Shown here piece after piece: positions 1-11,892 of a stretch of 64,000 nt of DNA. The DNA is from Uloborus plumipes (lineage: Eukaryota; Arthropoda; Arachnida; Araneae; Uloboridae), in assembly GCA_038373865.1 (NCBI GenBank), contig JAXGGA010000482.1:124001-188000 (forward strand), written 5' to 3'. Each line of letters begins with the position of its first letter. Position 1 is the stretch's first letter. The translations under genes were made by a program, and so were the position numbers. Below the pieces are notes generated by a model that was given only the letters and a program-made list of their open reading frames with translations, made no database searches and was not told the origin of the DNA.

Positions 1-2198
1 TTTTTCAAAATTGAGACCTTAAGCAATCTTTACTTTAGACCATCTTCGGTAGTAACGTTAGCAAGGACTCTCTCCCGAAATGTATCGAAATTAATGCTTT
101 AAAAGCATTTTTATTTAGGTGATCTTTAATACCGTCAAGAGAAGAGGCAGGATTCGGGCGTTGTGCTCTGAAATTTTGCGGCATTGAAGCTTCAAGAATG
201 CAATTTTAAGCTCTATTTTTTGAAACTGAAGGTTCAAAATTTTACTTTTAGAAGAGGTGCCCTGCCCATTACCCCCAAGAGCTAAAACTTATCATCCAAG
301 AATTCCATGAAGGTCCCTCTAAAAACGAGAGCCACAAGTGAAAGAAAAATAACAAAAACTTTTAAAAACGTCCCTTTAAAATAATTCAATAGCGCCGCTT
401 ACGCCATGATTCTTGATAGAAACAACTGCTTTTAGGCTTTTGTCTGACAACATTTGGGATAATAAAAGGATTTAGGGACTCTTCCGGAAATGTTTGGGCA
501 TAGAAACTGTAATTTGGGAGCTGTCTCTTTTCTAAAAACACATTTTAGAGCTATAAACTATAGAAAGGTAAGGGGGATATCAACTGCCGTTGACTGCTTG
601 AATTTTAAATCTCTAAAATGAAATTTGAGGCAATGTTTGACGGAGGTATTGAATTGAAGAAGAAGCGGGAAAAGAACTCTCTTCCGAAAATGTTTGGATA
701 TTGAAGTCTTGAATCTGCAATTAAATTACACATTGCAAAAGCGAAATTTTAAGATATGTTTGGACTCTTTAAGGGAGGTCATGAGAGTTCTTTGAATTCA
801 TGCTTGGCGGATATATGGGCCTCGACTTCCTACCCTAAACCCGCCACTGAGAGGCACTCTATATTTTTTAATTTCACCACTGGTAAAGAGATTGGAAATT
901 ACGTGCCCCTTCTAGCTCGGCCGGCTTGGACTTCTACCTCTTTTCGATTTTTTTTTTCAGCTGAAAGCTAAGAAATTATTTGTAAAAAAACTAAAACCGA
1001 AAATGATTGCACTTTATTTTAAATTTCTTGCCGGGGAGGAATGATTTCACTTTATTTTAAATTTATTGAGTGTAGCATAGTAGCATTATTTTAAAGACTC
1101 TTATTTCCTGACTGACTAGAAAAAAAGGGGGAATGAGAAGAAAGAGAGAAGCGTAATTTGCAGACTAATAATCTACATGTGTCGAATATTTTTCATTTAA
1201 AGATTTCTGTTCAAAATGATTAGGATTTTTTCAACGCGTTTTCTAATTGAAATATCTTCATTTTCCCAAGACACGTTCTTTTTTCTCTTGAGTAAAGTAC
1301 AAAGGCTCTATGACCCTCTTGGGTAGCACCACTGCCTTTTGCCATCTAACGAATTATTATTAGCAGTAATTATTTATTTATTTATGTATTTCAAGCTAAA
1401 AATATGTAAATGATTTAAGAGTAAACTTAAACAGAATAATAACAACTACCTTCATTTCAAAAAAAAAAATCAGAATTTTTTTTCGGGGGGGGGTATAGGA
1501 AGGAAAGAACCTCTGGGGGGCCCCCTTATATACACCTTTGAAAACTATGTTAATAGAGAGTGGGCTTTTTTCTTAAGGTTTTTTTTTTTTCTTTTTTTTG
1601 AGCAAACACGAACCGAACACCTACTTTTGAAAAAATCTTTGTCGATTTCGGGTGGGGGTGGGGCCTGGGCCCCCTCGGTCTCCCCCCCCCCCCCCTTAAA
1701 TACGCCCTTGCTCTAAAATCAAGATACATTTCACATTACCAAACGATAGTCATCAAGTTACTTTTCATGTACTTGGATGGGGTATTCTCATTGGAAATAT
1801 TCTTAATCTTTGGAAAGTAATTTGTGCAAAAAATGAATGCTGAAACAGGTCATATCTTTCTTAATAACATTTTTCTTATTTGAAACTTTAAAAATGTTGC
1901 GCAAAGTTTTAAACTTGCGGTCTGAGATGATCTGAGGTTGGCCATCGTGTTAGTTTTCAGTGTAGTATCTGTGGCTTTAAAGTTTGATCCCCACAAATCA
2001 ATTGCGCCATTCTTTTGCTACAACTGCAAATGCCACGTATACTGGTGTTGAAAGTTAAAACTTCCACAATCGTATTCCAACCACACAGTGCCCTTTCCAA
2101 ATACGGGAGGTTGCTATACTGCACCCTGTACTGTGTTTATGGCTCCAGTACATCCCTTCCTGCAACCATTCAAGGCACCAAGACAGTACAACCGGGTG
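1..2198. other. Gene-free AT-rich sequence left of the first fold-back element
   Basis: I see no credible coding region; the open frames are short and match no family I know. A loosely repeated phrase (a CTCTTCCGAAAATG-like string) occurs near 66, 478 and 677, with the last two about 200 bp apart, which hints at a decayed tandem repeat. G-rich and C-rich homopolymer patches lie at about 1485-1520 and 1680-1700. Confidence 0.5.
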
Positions 2199-3440
2199 GT
2201 GTGCACTGTAGCTCGCCTAAAACTGATAACGCGAGCTACTTTGACGAATGGGTCACGCCCTATGGAGAGAGATAACGTCAATCAAAGGAGGGGGACGATT
2301 TCCGGATTTCAAGAAGGGTTTTGCAGGGATTTTTTTTGTCCCTACCAACCCCCTTTCCACTAGAAACGTGTTGCTGGTTGTTAAGTTATAAGTCGGCCAT
2401 TTTTTTTTACTCCTGCTTTCTGTAAGGTCGATAACATCTCAAAATGAGTATCCGATACATCGAATCGACCCGGGGAGGCAAACTTTTAATTTATCAAGAG
2501 CACATGTATAGGATATTCTTGTTAAAGTTTTGAATTTGTTAGAGTCATGTACGTGCATCGTGCATTCTTTCCCCTGAACGCCAATGAACTGAAAGTCTTT
2601 TTGAATCCTTTACATTATGATGGATATATGTTGTTACTTCAAAAACCTTCATTAAGACATAGCTGTTCCCGCGGTGTCACCCGCGTTAATAAGACAACAA
2701 TCAATTTAAAAAACTATTTTAATTACATCAAGCTATAATACGTATTTTATACATGTTATATTTATTATATGTATTTTATATACATATAAAGGCTTTCTCC
2801 CTCCCTTCCATAGATGCTCGCTGCACTAGTGGTTGTAACTACGAACAAATTCTTATCTTTCAGTTAATTTTCAACAGGGAAGTCATGCCAGATCTATCCT
2901 ATAAAGGCAATGTTAATTTATAGAAAAGTAAAATGTAATTAGTATTTGCAATCATCATCTCACAGTGACAGTAAATATGTTGAGACTTACCATTTTTAAT
3001 TTTTCCAGGGTGGGCGAGGGGTCACAGGGTCATATTCAATGCAAATTATGCTGAAAAACAACCACCATTTATTTGTAAACGTATTCATTTCTTTAAATCA
3101 AAGGATGAGGGGAAATTTTCTCCTCCTGACCCCACAATATGACTGGCCTAGCTATCTTACTACTGTTCTGAGGCTTATATGTCTGATTGTTGCTCTGAGA
3201 TGAGATGGAATCATATTTTAACTCCTATTAAACTATAGGTAATCAATGATGAAAAGTTCATTAGAAAGAAAACGCACTAAATTCAATTAAATTTCTTCAC
3301 AAGAATTAGAGAATACACATTTGTTTTTCCGAAACTGAATAGCATAAGCAGGTTTTGAAACATTTTCTCCTAATCTATTTCAAGTTTTTTTTTTTTTTCT
3401 TTTTTTTAACAATTATCTACTTATATTAAAAACTGAGTAT

Positions 3441-3525
3441 CTTTCTAACTATCTTTCTTTCTAACTATCTTTCTTTCTAACTATCTTTCTTTCTAACTAT
3501 CTTTCTTTCTAACTATCTTTCTATG
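3441..3525. repeat. 16-bp microsatellite in the Helitron
   Basis: About five copies of a CTTTCTTTCTAACTAT unit follow directly after the outer 5' Helitron terminus. The inner 5' terminus at 4066 is not followed by this array, so the array is local. Confidence 0.9.
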
Positions 3526-3825
3526 TCACGCTTCTTTCTCCTGAACGCCAATGAACTGAAAGTCGAACCAGGTACCGATAGATAGGTAATTTTTCAGGCA
3601 TCATTAGTTTCAATTTATATAATTATACGATTTCAATTAGTGAAGATATCAATTAATAAGTAGTCAAATTTAAAGCGATTAAGCCTAATAAATGATTAAA
3701 TATGAAAGCCATTGTTGCATTGCAAAACGTGGTTGCCATGAAACAGTGATAAAAATGATAATGAAAATTTTGAATGAAGGCTTAACTAAATCAAACACGA
3801 AACTCATAAGCGGGCGACTTACATA

Positions 3826-4005
3826 GGCAGAAATTCAAGTGAAACACGGACGATCGCAACTCACCAATGCAATCGCAAATTCCCAAATTTGGACAAGTTA
3901 CAATCGCTACGAGATGCGATTCTAATGTAATTCGGCTTCCAGTAGCGATTGCAATTTGCGATCGCCTCGAAGCGATTGCAATGGTGTTTCACTTGAATTC
4001 CTGTC
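3826..4005. mobile_element. Harbinger-like MITE, copy 1
   Basis: A 180-bp element bounded by inverted ends (GGCAGAAATTCAAGTGAAAC and its imperfect complement) with a possible 3-bp ATA flank on each side. It is rich in GCGATTGCAAT-type internal inverted motifs. A second copy in opposite orientation lies at 49160-49332. Three-bp A/T target duplications fit the PIF/Harbinger superfamily, but no transposase is present. Confidence 0.7.
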
Positions 4006-4838
4006 ATAGTATTTTTATCGCTAGCTACTTGTAATATTTTGAAACATTCATTTGTTGAAGAGCCATCTACTTATATTAAAAACTGAGTATCAATGTCTGC
4101 TTTTTTTCCTTTGAGCGAGCTGAACTTACTGAAACTTTCCTCACCATCTTGAAGGCGCGAAGCATCTCAATAATTCGAATGATTTTTTTTATACAGGAAA
4201 AATGAAAAGGCGTGAAGCGCCTGTTAGCGAGCCGCCTTGGCGGGGAGTAGTTTCTTGAAATTTTCCTCACTACTTTCAAGGCACGAAGTGCCCGTGCAAC
4301 GCCGGGCCACGTGCGTGGTATGTCTTGAAATCGAATGAACATTAAATTATATCAAATAAAACTTCAGAATGAGGTAAAAATTAGAGAGGGGGGACGTTAT
4401 GCATCAACATGCCGCAGGAAGCTAATCTAGCTGCCCTGGCAGCTAGTTTTAAAATATTTTAATTGTTCATCAAAAACCAATGAAATTTCAAATTATTTTT
4501 CTGATTTTACTCTCAATTGTAATTTGTTAAAATTATACTGTTTTTTAGTAAATTTTTTGCAATCCAGCAATTTGTTCTAGTTTTGTCAGGTTTTTTTTTT
4601 TTTTTTCATTTTTGCCGGTTTTTAAAAGTTTCCCCAATGTCCCAGCAAAAATACCATTTTTCCGGCAAAATGCCCAACCCTATTCAAAATTGAAAGAAGA
4701 TGGCCATTTTGAGACAAAAAATTTGAATTTTGAGCTTTTTGGATTTTTTTTTTAAATTTCAAAACCCCGCCTATGTGAATTCTAGTGCATCGAGGAACCT
4801 CTGTGCCAAGTTTGATAAAAATCCGACGAAAACTGGAT

Positions 4839-5333
4839 TTGTATATGGAACAAACCAAACAAACAAACACACATACATCCATTTTTATATATATAGACTG
4901 AAACTAAAATCGTAAAAATGACTACAGCATTTTTCAGATTGCATATCAAGTCTAAAATCAAATGCTAAACCAGAAATCGAATTATAAGTATATCCAGGGC
5001 CGCCGTTTAGGGGGGATACTGGACCTCTAGTACCGGGGCCCGGAGCTTTGGGGGGCCCGTAAGGTTATGAACATGTTTTTCCAGTTTTAGTGTCAATAAT
5101 TTCATCAAAAAAAAAAAAAAAAGAAAAGAAAGCTGTTAAAAAAAAAAAAAAATCCCGCTTTCCATTGCCGATTCTCAATGTGAAACAATTGCTAGTACAA
5201 ACACTAATGAATGAAACACGATTTTTGCGCAAAGAAAATTGCACCTCTTTTTAAAATCATCTGGCGATACAAATAACGTGAAAATAAAATCAGGTGCACA
5301 CTTCCGTAATTAAAAAAAAGTTTTTCCGTAATT
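4839..5333. other. Loop of fold-back element F1
   Basis: Unpaired centre of the palindrome. It holds a GC-rich patch at about 4995-5062 (AGGGCCGCCG and GGGGCCCGGAG phrases) that may be a decayed transposon terminus, plus A-rich tracts near 5105-5150. No coding region. Confidence 0.5.
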
Positions 5334-6935
5334 CCAGTTTTCGTCGGATTTTTATCAAACTTGGCACAGAGGTTCCTCGATGCACTAGAATTCACATAGG
5401 CGGGGTTTTGAAATTTAAAAAAAAAATCCAAAAAGCTCAAAATTCAAATTTTTTGTCTCAAAATGGCCATCTTCTTTCAATTTTGAATAGGGTTGGGCAT
5501 TTTGCCGGAAAAATGGTATTTTTGCTGGGACATTGGGGAAACTTTTAAAAACCGGCAAAAATGAAAAAAAAAAAAAAAACCTGACAAAACTAGAACAAAT
5601 TGCTGGATTGCAAAAAATTTACTAAAAAACAGTATAATTTTAACAAATTACAATTGAGAGTAAAATCAGAAAAATAATTTGAAATTTCATTGGTTTTTGA
5701 TGAACAATTAAAATATTTTAAAATAATTGTTAAAAAAAAGAAAAAAAAAACTTGAAATAGATTAGGAGAAAATGTTTCAAAACCTGCTTATGCTATTCAG
5801 TTTCGGAAAAACAAATGTGTATTCTCTAATTCTTGTGAAGAAATTTAAATGAATTTAGTGCGTTTTCTTTCTAATGAACTTTTCATCATTGATTACCTAT
5901 AGTTTAATAGGAGTTAAAATATGATTCCATCTCATCTCAGAGCAACAATCAGACATATAAGCCTCTGAACAGTAGTAAGATAGCTAGGCCAGTCATATTG
6001 TGGGGTCAGGAGGAGAAAATTTCCCCTCATCCTTTGATTTAAAGAAATGAATACGTTTACAAATAAATGGTGGTTGTTTTTCAGCATAATTTGCATTGAA
6101 TATGACCCTGTGACCCCTCGCCCACCCTGGAAAAATTAAAAATGGTAGGTCTCAACATATTTACTGTCACTGTGAGATGATGATTGCAAATACTAATTAC
6201 ATTTTACTTTTCTATAAATTAACATTGCCTTTATAGGATAGATCTGGCATGACTTCCCTGTTGAAAATTAACTGAAAGATAAGAATTTGTTCGTAGTTAC
6301 AACCACTAGTGCAGCGAGCATCTATGGAAGGGAGGGAGAAAGCCTTTATATGTATATAAAATACATATAATAAATATAACATGTATAAAATACGTATTAT
6401 AGCTTGATGTAATTAAAATAGTTTTTTTAATTGATTGTTGTCTTATTAACGCGGGTGACACCGCGGGAACAGCTATGTCTTAATGAAGGTTTTTGAAGTA
6501 ACAACATATATCCATCATAATGTAAAGGATTCAAAAAGACTTTCAGTTCATTGGCGTTCAGGGGAAAGAATGCACGATGCACGTACATGACTCTAACAAA
6601 TTCAAAACTTTAACAAGAATATCCTATACATGTGCTCTTGATAAATTAAAAGTTTGCCTCCCCGGGTCGATTCGATGTATCGGATACTCATTTTGAGATG
6701 TTATCGACCTTACAGAAAGCAGGAGTAAAAAAAATGGCCGACTTATAACTTAACAACCACCAACACGTTTCTAGTGGAAAGGGGGTTGGTAGGGACAAAA
6801 AAAATCCCTGCAAAACCCTTTTTGAAATCCGGAAATCGTCCCCCTCCTTTGATTGACGTTATCTCTCTCCATAGGGCGTGACCCACTCGTCAAAGTAGCT
6901 CGCGTTATCAGTTTTAGGCGAGCTACAGTGCACAC

Positions 6936-7724
6936 CGTCTTGTCCTTCGATGAATAGTACAAGGAAACTTTTTACAGAACGACAATGATCAGCCCCACGC
7001 GATAAGAATATCCCAACTGTTCCTCCGTAATATTGATCCACGATCCACTGTAATGGTTAGGATGATCCCCAGATTTTTGAACACATTAAGCATGTAGGAG
7101 ACAACCTATTAGGCATCATAGGAGTTTGTTTTATCTAGAGCTTGCAGCTCTCTAGAAGCACTTGTAGCTAGCTCTCTAGAAGAAATTGGCACTGAATAAT
7201 AAGAAAACAAAATTTAAAATTTAACCACTTTTAAAATTTGAAATTTTCAACCTTGTATTTCTTTATGGTTTTTACTCTGTACTAAGTATCACCTTTATTT
7301 TTTTTATATTAGCAATACAGAAACAAACACAATGCATATAAATATTTAACGTTTACGGCAGTTGATTCTAGCTGCTTAAGTTTTCACATCATTGAGTACA
7401 TATAAGAGAAACCATCGAATATCAGAGAAGGCAGGGTCAATTTTTGAGTTTCGGACCTTACCATAACTTAGTTTTTAAATACAAAACTCCAAGCCGCTCT
7501 GAGGGAAATTTTAGATTTTTTTCCAATTTCAAATTGAAGATTTCATTCTTTAAACACAGACAAAACTTCAGTTCATCAAACCTCAATTGCCATAGAGATC
7601 AATTATGCAGATATTGAGAAGTACAGATAGTGGGTCCCTGCTTCTATCCATACTAAAGTAGGACTTGAAACGTTTGTTAAACTGAACCAGGACCCGACAC
7701 CTGCCCTACAATATCCGCGAAATC
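6936..7724. other. No gene seen between F1 and the Tc1 relic
   Basis: AT-rich sequence. A cluster of CTCTCTAGAAG-type short palindromes lies at about 7130-7185. Nothing else is identifiable. Confidence 0.4.
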
Positions 7725-8100
7725 GACAATTATGGGGGTAAAAGTTTGATGGTCTAGATAGACAACATATTTAAGGGTCACACACACATCCACGTCTTTG
7801 AAAGAGGCTTTGTGACAAATGTGAGGTATAGTAATGTAGTCTTAGAGCCCTATGTTAATCTCTGCAGAGGCTCTGATGGCCTTGAAGTAATTTTAATGGA
7901 TGATAACACGAGGCAACATAGAACTGTTCTAAACGACGAGCGTCTGAAAATGAATATTCACCAGATGGATTTGCCTAGCAGGTCTTCAGAGTTCAACCCT
8001 ATAGAGCACGTCTCGTACACTCATTCTCGGGAGGGCAATAGCAGCTCGCGAACCCTTTCGAACACTATCAACGGCCAGAGAATAGTATTGTAGAGCGAGT
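7725..8100 (+). pseudogene. Decayed Tc1/mariner-type transposase fragment
   Basis: Translation gives a recognisable C-terminal half of a Tc1-like DDE transposase: an HVFERG-like stretch, then VLEPYVNLCRG, the ILMDDNTRQHR block holding the second catalytic Asp, then LPSRSSEFNPIEHV holding the third acidic residue (Glu) in the NPIEH signature. The N-terminal DNA-binding half and first Asp region are missing, stops interrupt the frame upstream, and PARSPDLNP-type positions are changed. It cannot encode a working enzyme. No flanking inverted repeats were found. Confidence 0.8.
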
Positions 8101-8204
8101 GAGAACAATTGCCTAAATAACTCCTAAACTGCTTCATTTCAATTACGGAGTCAAATTGCAAGGCTTGTATGTCTGCTCGAAGGGATCATACTCCCTACTA
8201 AACC

Positions 8205-8494
8205 CAGCGGCGGATACAAGGGAGGGGCTATGGGGACGATCGCCCCTCCCTTGAGGGACTCGCCACTGGTAAATTTTCAGCATTGAATTTCAAAAAGGCA
8301 TTTTTTATACCGCCTTTGACGGTAGCAGGAGGGAGGTTTATAGCTTTGCCCGAAATACCTACGTTTCGCAGTTGAAGTCCAAAACAAATGAGGTCAGCAG
8401 TTGTAAACCAAGAGCAATGCTAAGGGCGTGTACTAAGGAATGAGCAATATAATCAATCGCCTCTCCCTCGAAAACATTTCTAGATCCGCCCTTG
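8205..8494. mobile_element. Short hAT-like MITE
   Basis: 290 bp with imperfect terminal inverted repeats: CAGCGGCGGAT at the left and ATCCGCCCTTG at the right. It is flanked by ACTAAACC (8197-8204) and ACTACACC (8495-8502), an 8-bp duplication with one mismatch. An 8-bp duplication plus a CA-start fits hAT. It has no coding capacity. Confidence 0.6.
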
Positions 8495-10503
8495 ACTACA
8501 CCCCTCTTCGGTTTTTTTTTTTTTTTTTCAATTTTGTAACCTCTGTTTCATACATTCCGACTCCATCGAGTCTTGTTCCTGATCACGCATGTGTACTTTA
8601 AATGTTGTATTATTATTTGTTTTGTATTGCTGCAGAGTACGTAGTACATACCAAATTTCATCAAAATTGGTCCAGTAGTTCTAGAGATAATTGACCAGAT
8701 CTGAAAATTCTCATAATTTTGCACACTAGTATATAACAAGCAACATTTAAACATAATTAACAAAATATTGAATATGAAAGGGAGTACGTCCTCTTTCGGA
8801 TGACTCTGTACTTCAATGACCACGAAAAACTGTTTATATAATCATAAGAAAAATTACCGAAGCAAAAATTTTGCATGAAATATGATTCCGCAGCTGAAAC
8901 TATTTGAAATTTTGTAGAACTTCATACTGAAACTGAAAAGACTGTTGTACGTGTGTACTTGCAATCAGTGACTCAATTATTAACAAACATTCATAACATA
9001 AAATATCGCTTGAGGCATAGAATGAATTAAAATCCTTCTTCGAACATCAAAAGATTTTCCCACTTTATACAGAGAAAAGAACTTGAAAACCAAATCTCTT
9101 GAGTTCCTAAAATTTATGGCGTTAGAAGCAGTCAAATATACCTAACAAAAAGCTCAACGAAATCTTTGAGGAATGACGACAAAAAGAATGCTATAAAAAA
9201 GTGGAAATTCGCAGATTTAGTGCACTCTAGTGGAAGCATCGATATTCGAAACACGATTCCGAAAGTAAACAAGGCGAAGAAGATTGAGAACTCCCTTAAG
9301 ATTTTGTGTTCTTCTTTATCTTTTAAGCTGGAAATAGTTTCTGAAAAATTGAAACAGAATATTTTCTCCATCCTCATCTTTAATTTTTGCAGCTAAGTTA
9401 GAAAATTTCATCTCCTCTTTAGTTTATGATGATGTGGCTACAGCTGATATACTTTTGATTAAAACTTTCAGCAGCTTTTTGATTAACTTCAAAGAATATA
9501 CCATTTTCTTATTGAAAGTGATTTTTGTTAACAGAAACAGGAATTTCATTTAGAACGTGGCAAGTTTAATTTTACTTTCGATATATTTCTAGATCCTACT
9601 TTCTTCTAATTAAGTTCATACATTCGATTTCTTCTAGTTAATCATTCAATGATAAAGCAAGAAAAGGAGTCTGTGCTCAATATTGAATATTTAGTTTCGT
9701 TATATGAACAAAGTAGTAAGAAACAAAAATTAGCGAAAGAAATTGTCTGTGCTTATTTCACAGTTGCAGAGAAACATTTTATGAGTTAAAATGTTTTAAG
9801 CCGGATCTAAATTGTCCAAAAGAAACTTACATGAAGATAATGATTATTTTTTTCAATAATTAACAGGTACTTTGATAGACACCACCCTTTTCATTAGTCA
9901 TTCTGAAGCTCGCAACTTTTCTCGTGCATTTTTCATACAAGAGTAAAAATATTACTTCATTTGTTGCTACATATATGTCTTCATAACAGTATCAATGACT
10001 CTTTCCATCAGTTTTTGAAGAGGTTTTGCAATTTATTTTCCAATTTGTGTGGGTTACAGATTCGTATTTTTCCTTAAAAAGGTAAACATTTTGCTTCGCT
10101 TATTTTTATCTATGTCCATTACAGAAGCAGCAAGTCTTTCCTTAAATTTGCTTACTTTATTGGATTGTTTATTCCAGAAACTATTTAAGGGCCAAGCTTT
10201 AATATTTTTACTTGTTTTACCATCGTATTAAAATTTGCCTACAAGGATTACAATATTTCAAACTGAAAGGAATACATATTAAGTTTTATTTTTAAACAAA
10301 AAGCGTTATAATTCCTGTGTAGTAATTTAGCATGATGATAAAAATGTTTTCCAAAAATTAGAAATTTCAGCGTTTGACTAGTTTCTAAAATAAACGACTC
10401 AATTCTTGCAGTGTTGTTCGCGTTTTGCATTGCTTAGTCTTAAAACTTGAATGAACATCTTCTGCCCCCTAATGTATCAGCCGCCTTTTCTCTATTCTCT
10501 ATA
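8495..10503. other. No gene; one repeat-derived phrase
   Basis: A stretch at about 8640-8720 contains ACCAAATTTCATCAAAATTG and a following CAGTAGTTCTAGAGA-like phrase, typical of decayed arthropod retroelement or helentron-associated sequence. The rest is AT-rich without supported features. Confidence 0.35.
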
Positions 10504-10847
10504 CACTTAGTCACAAAAGTAAGTATGCAGAGTGCTTGTGATGATGTAATGTGAAAAAAAACAGACCTACACTATTAGAGTTTTCAAATTAACGATTTAT
10601 TTCGATTACAGCAACATTGAGCTGCATTACAGAATGAAAATTATTTAAAAAATACAAATATTCAATTAGCAAGATGAGCTTACCTTAAAATAGGATGTAA
10701 TTTACATCACAAAAGTAAGTATGCAAACAAAAAAAAGACATTAATTTTGCAAATTTTACAATTTTTTTTAAAAAAATGGTGATTTGTTGGATAGCCTATG
10801 ACCTTTATAACAACTCTCAATCTAGATAGCACTGATTTTACTAGATT

Positions 10848-11424
10848 TTAAGTGACAGAAGATGGTATTTTGTGCCCTTCCCCCAAAGTGCTTTCTTTTA
10901 GATCATTCTTAGTTTTGATCTCTTGTTTTCTAATTTGGCGATCGAGATAATCCCACAAGTGTTCAATGGGATTAAGATCAGGTGACTGCGGTGGGGTTTT
11001 TAACTGTTTTCGCACGTTATATAGCAGCCATTCCCGAACAATCCGAGCAGTATGTTTCGGATCATTATCTTGTTGGAAAGTGAAGGATGTATCTAGTCCC
11101 AATTTAGAAGCACTTTAGCTTAGATAATTTTTTAAAGTATTCAAATAGCTATATTGACTCATTACTCCGTCAATTATAACTAAATTTCCTATTCCAGTTG
11201 CTGCCATGCAGTATCAAACCATAATCGAACCACCACCGTGTTTTACAGTTTCTTTCATGTTCTATGGTTCTAGAGCTGCGTTTGCTTTTCTCCAAACTTT
11301 TTGGTTTCCATCTGACCCCGTAGATGTTGAATTTACTTTCATCCGAAAAAATCACGGTATTCCAAAAATTTGTGTCCTGCTTTACATTTTCTTTTGCAAA
11401 ATCTATTCTCTTTTTGCAATTCAC
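10848..11424 (-). pseudogene. Tc1-type transposase remnant, middle and C-terminal part
   Basis: Two minus-strand open segments belong to one transposase. 11424-11170 carries TVIFSDESKFNIYG with the first catalytic Asp. 11102-10848 carries FQQDNDPKHTA with the second Asp and SPDLNPIEHLWDYL with the terminal Glu. They are broken by a frame disruption near 11100-11170. The C-terminus stops early (SSVT then TAA), where the inverted twin copy reads CAA and continues. The N-terminal helix-turn-helix region is absent. Dead. Confidence 0.85.
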
Positions 11425-11559
11425 TTTGCTAACAAATGGTTTTCTGGTGTTCTTAGGAAATTTAGGAGTAGGAAATTTAGTTGTAATAGGACAGAATAAT
11501 GAATGAATATAGCTATTATTACTTTAAAGAATAATCTAAGCCAAAGTGCTTCTAAATTG

Positions 11560-11892
11560 GGACTCGATACATCCTTCACTTTCCAACAAGATAAGGATCC
11601 CAAACATACTACTCGGATTGTTTGGGAATGGCTGCGATATAACGTGCGAAAACAGTTAAAAACCCCACCGCAGTGACCTGATCTTAATCCCATTAAACAT
11701 TTGTGGGATTATCTCGATCGCCAAATTCGAAAGCAAAAGATCAAAACTAAGAATGATCTAAAAGAAAGGACTTTGGGGGAAGGGCAGAAAATACCATCTT
11801 CTGTCACTCAAAGTTTAGTAAAATCAGCGTCATCTAGATTGTTAGCTGTTATAAAGGCCATAGGCTATTCAGCAAATTACCAATTCTTTTGA
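11560..11892 (+). pseudogene. Inverted second copy of the Tc1 transposase C-terminus
   Basis: The plus-strand mirror of the minus copy: LGLDTSFTFQQDKDPKH, a TGA stop where the twin encodes Ser before PDLNP, then a long tail ending in GYSANYQFF. It keeps the full C-terminus that the other copy lost, while carrying its own nonsense change. The two arms have therefore mutated independently since the inverted duplication. Confidence 0.85.

Larger units (their letters stand above)
3416..4446 (+). mobile_element. Non-autonomous Helitron inserted in the left arm of F1
   Basis: It starts with TC (TCTACTTATATTAAAAAC) and ends in CTAG at 4443-4446, just after a hairpin with stem AGCTGCC/GGCAGCT and loop CT. 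That is the canonical Helitron layout of 5' TC, 3' stem-loop and CTRR. It sits between A3415 and T4447 without target duplication. The right arm of F1 keeps the uninterrupted site (AACAATTA joined to TTTTAAAATATT in arm orientation), so both ends are confirmed inside the window. It has no Rep/helicase ORF. A second copy of the 26-bp 5' end lies at 4066, and a Harbinger-like MITE lies inside at 3826-4005. Confidence 0.9.
2199..6935. mobile_element. Fold-back element F1, about 1.6-kb inverted arms
   Basis: The left arm (2199-4838, after removing a 1031-bp insertion at 3416-4446) is about 1.6 kb. Its near-identical reverse complement lies at 5334-6935, leaving a 495-bp loop. Outer ends read GGTGTGCACTGTAGCTCGCC and its complement. 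I saw only scattered single-base differences between arms, so the palindrome is young or kept similar by gene conversion. No transposase is encoded; it looks like a non-autonomous DNA transposon or a transposon-generated inverted duplication. I could not assign a superfamily or a clear target-site duplication. The inner arm contains a phrase of the 'tgccaagtttgataaaaat' type common in decayed arthropod repeats. Confidence 0.85.

Noticed and set aside
2015..2363. Overlapping open frames running into the F1 left arm
   Set aside because: They cross the element boundary, the arm portion is mirrored in the right arm, and no domain is recognisable.
4622..5548. Similar open frames of about 60-86 codons on both strands around 4.6-5.5 kb as a conserved gene pair
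   Set aside because: They are the same sequence in the two inner arms of palindrome F1.
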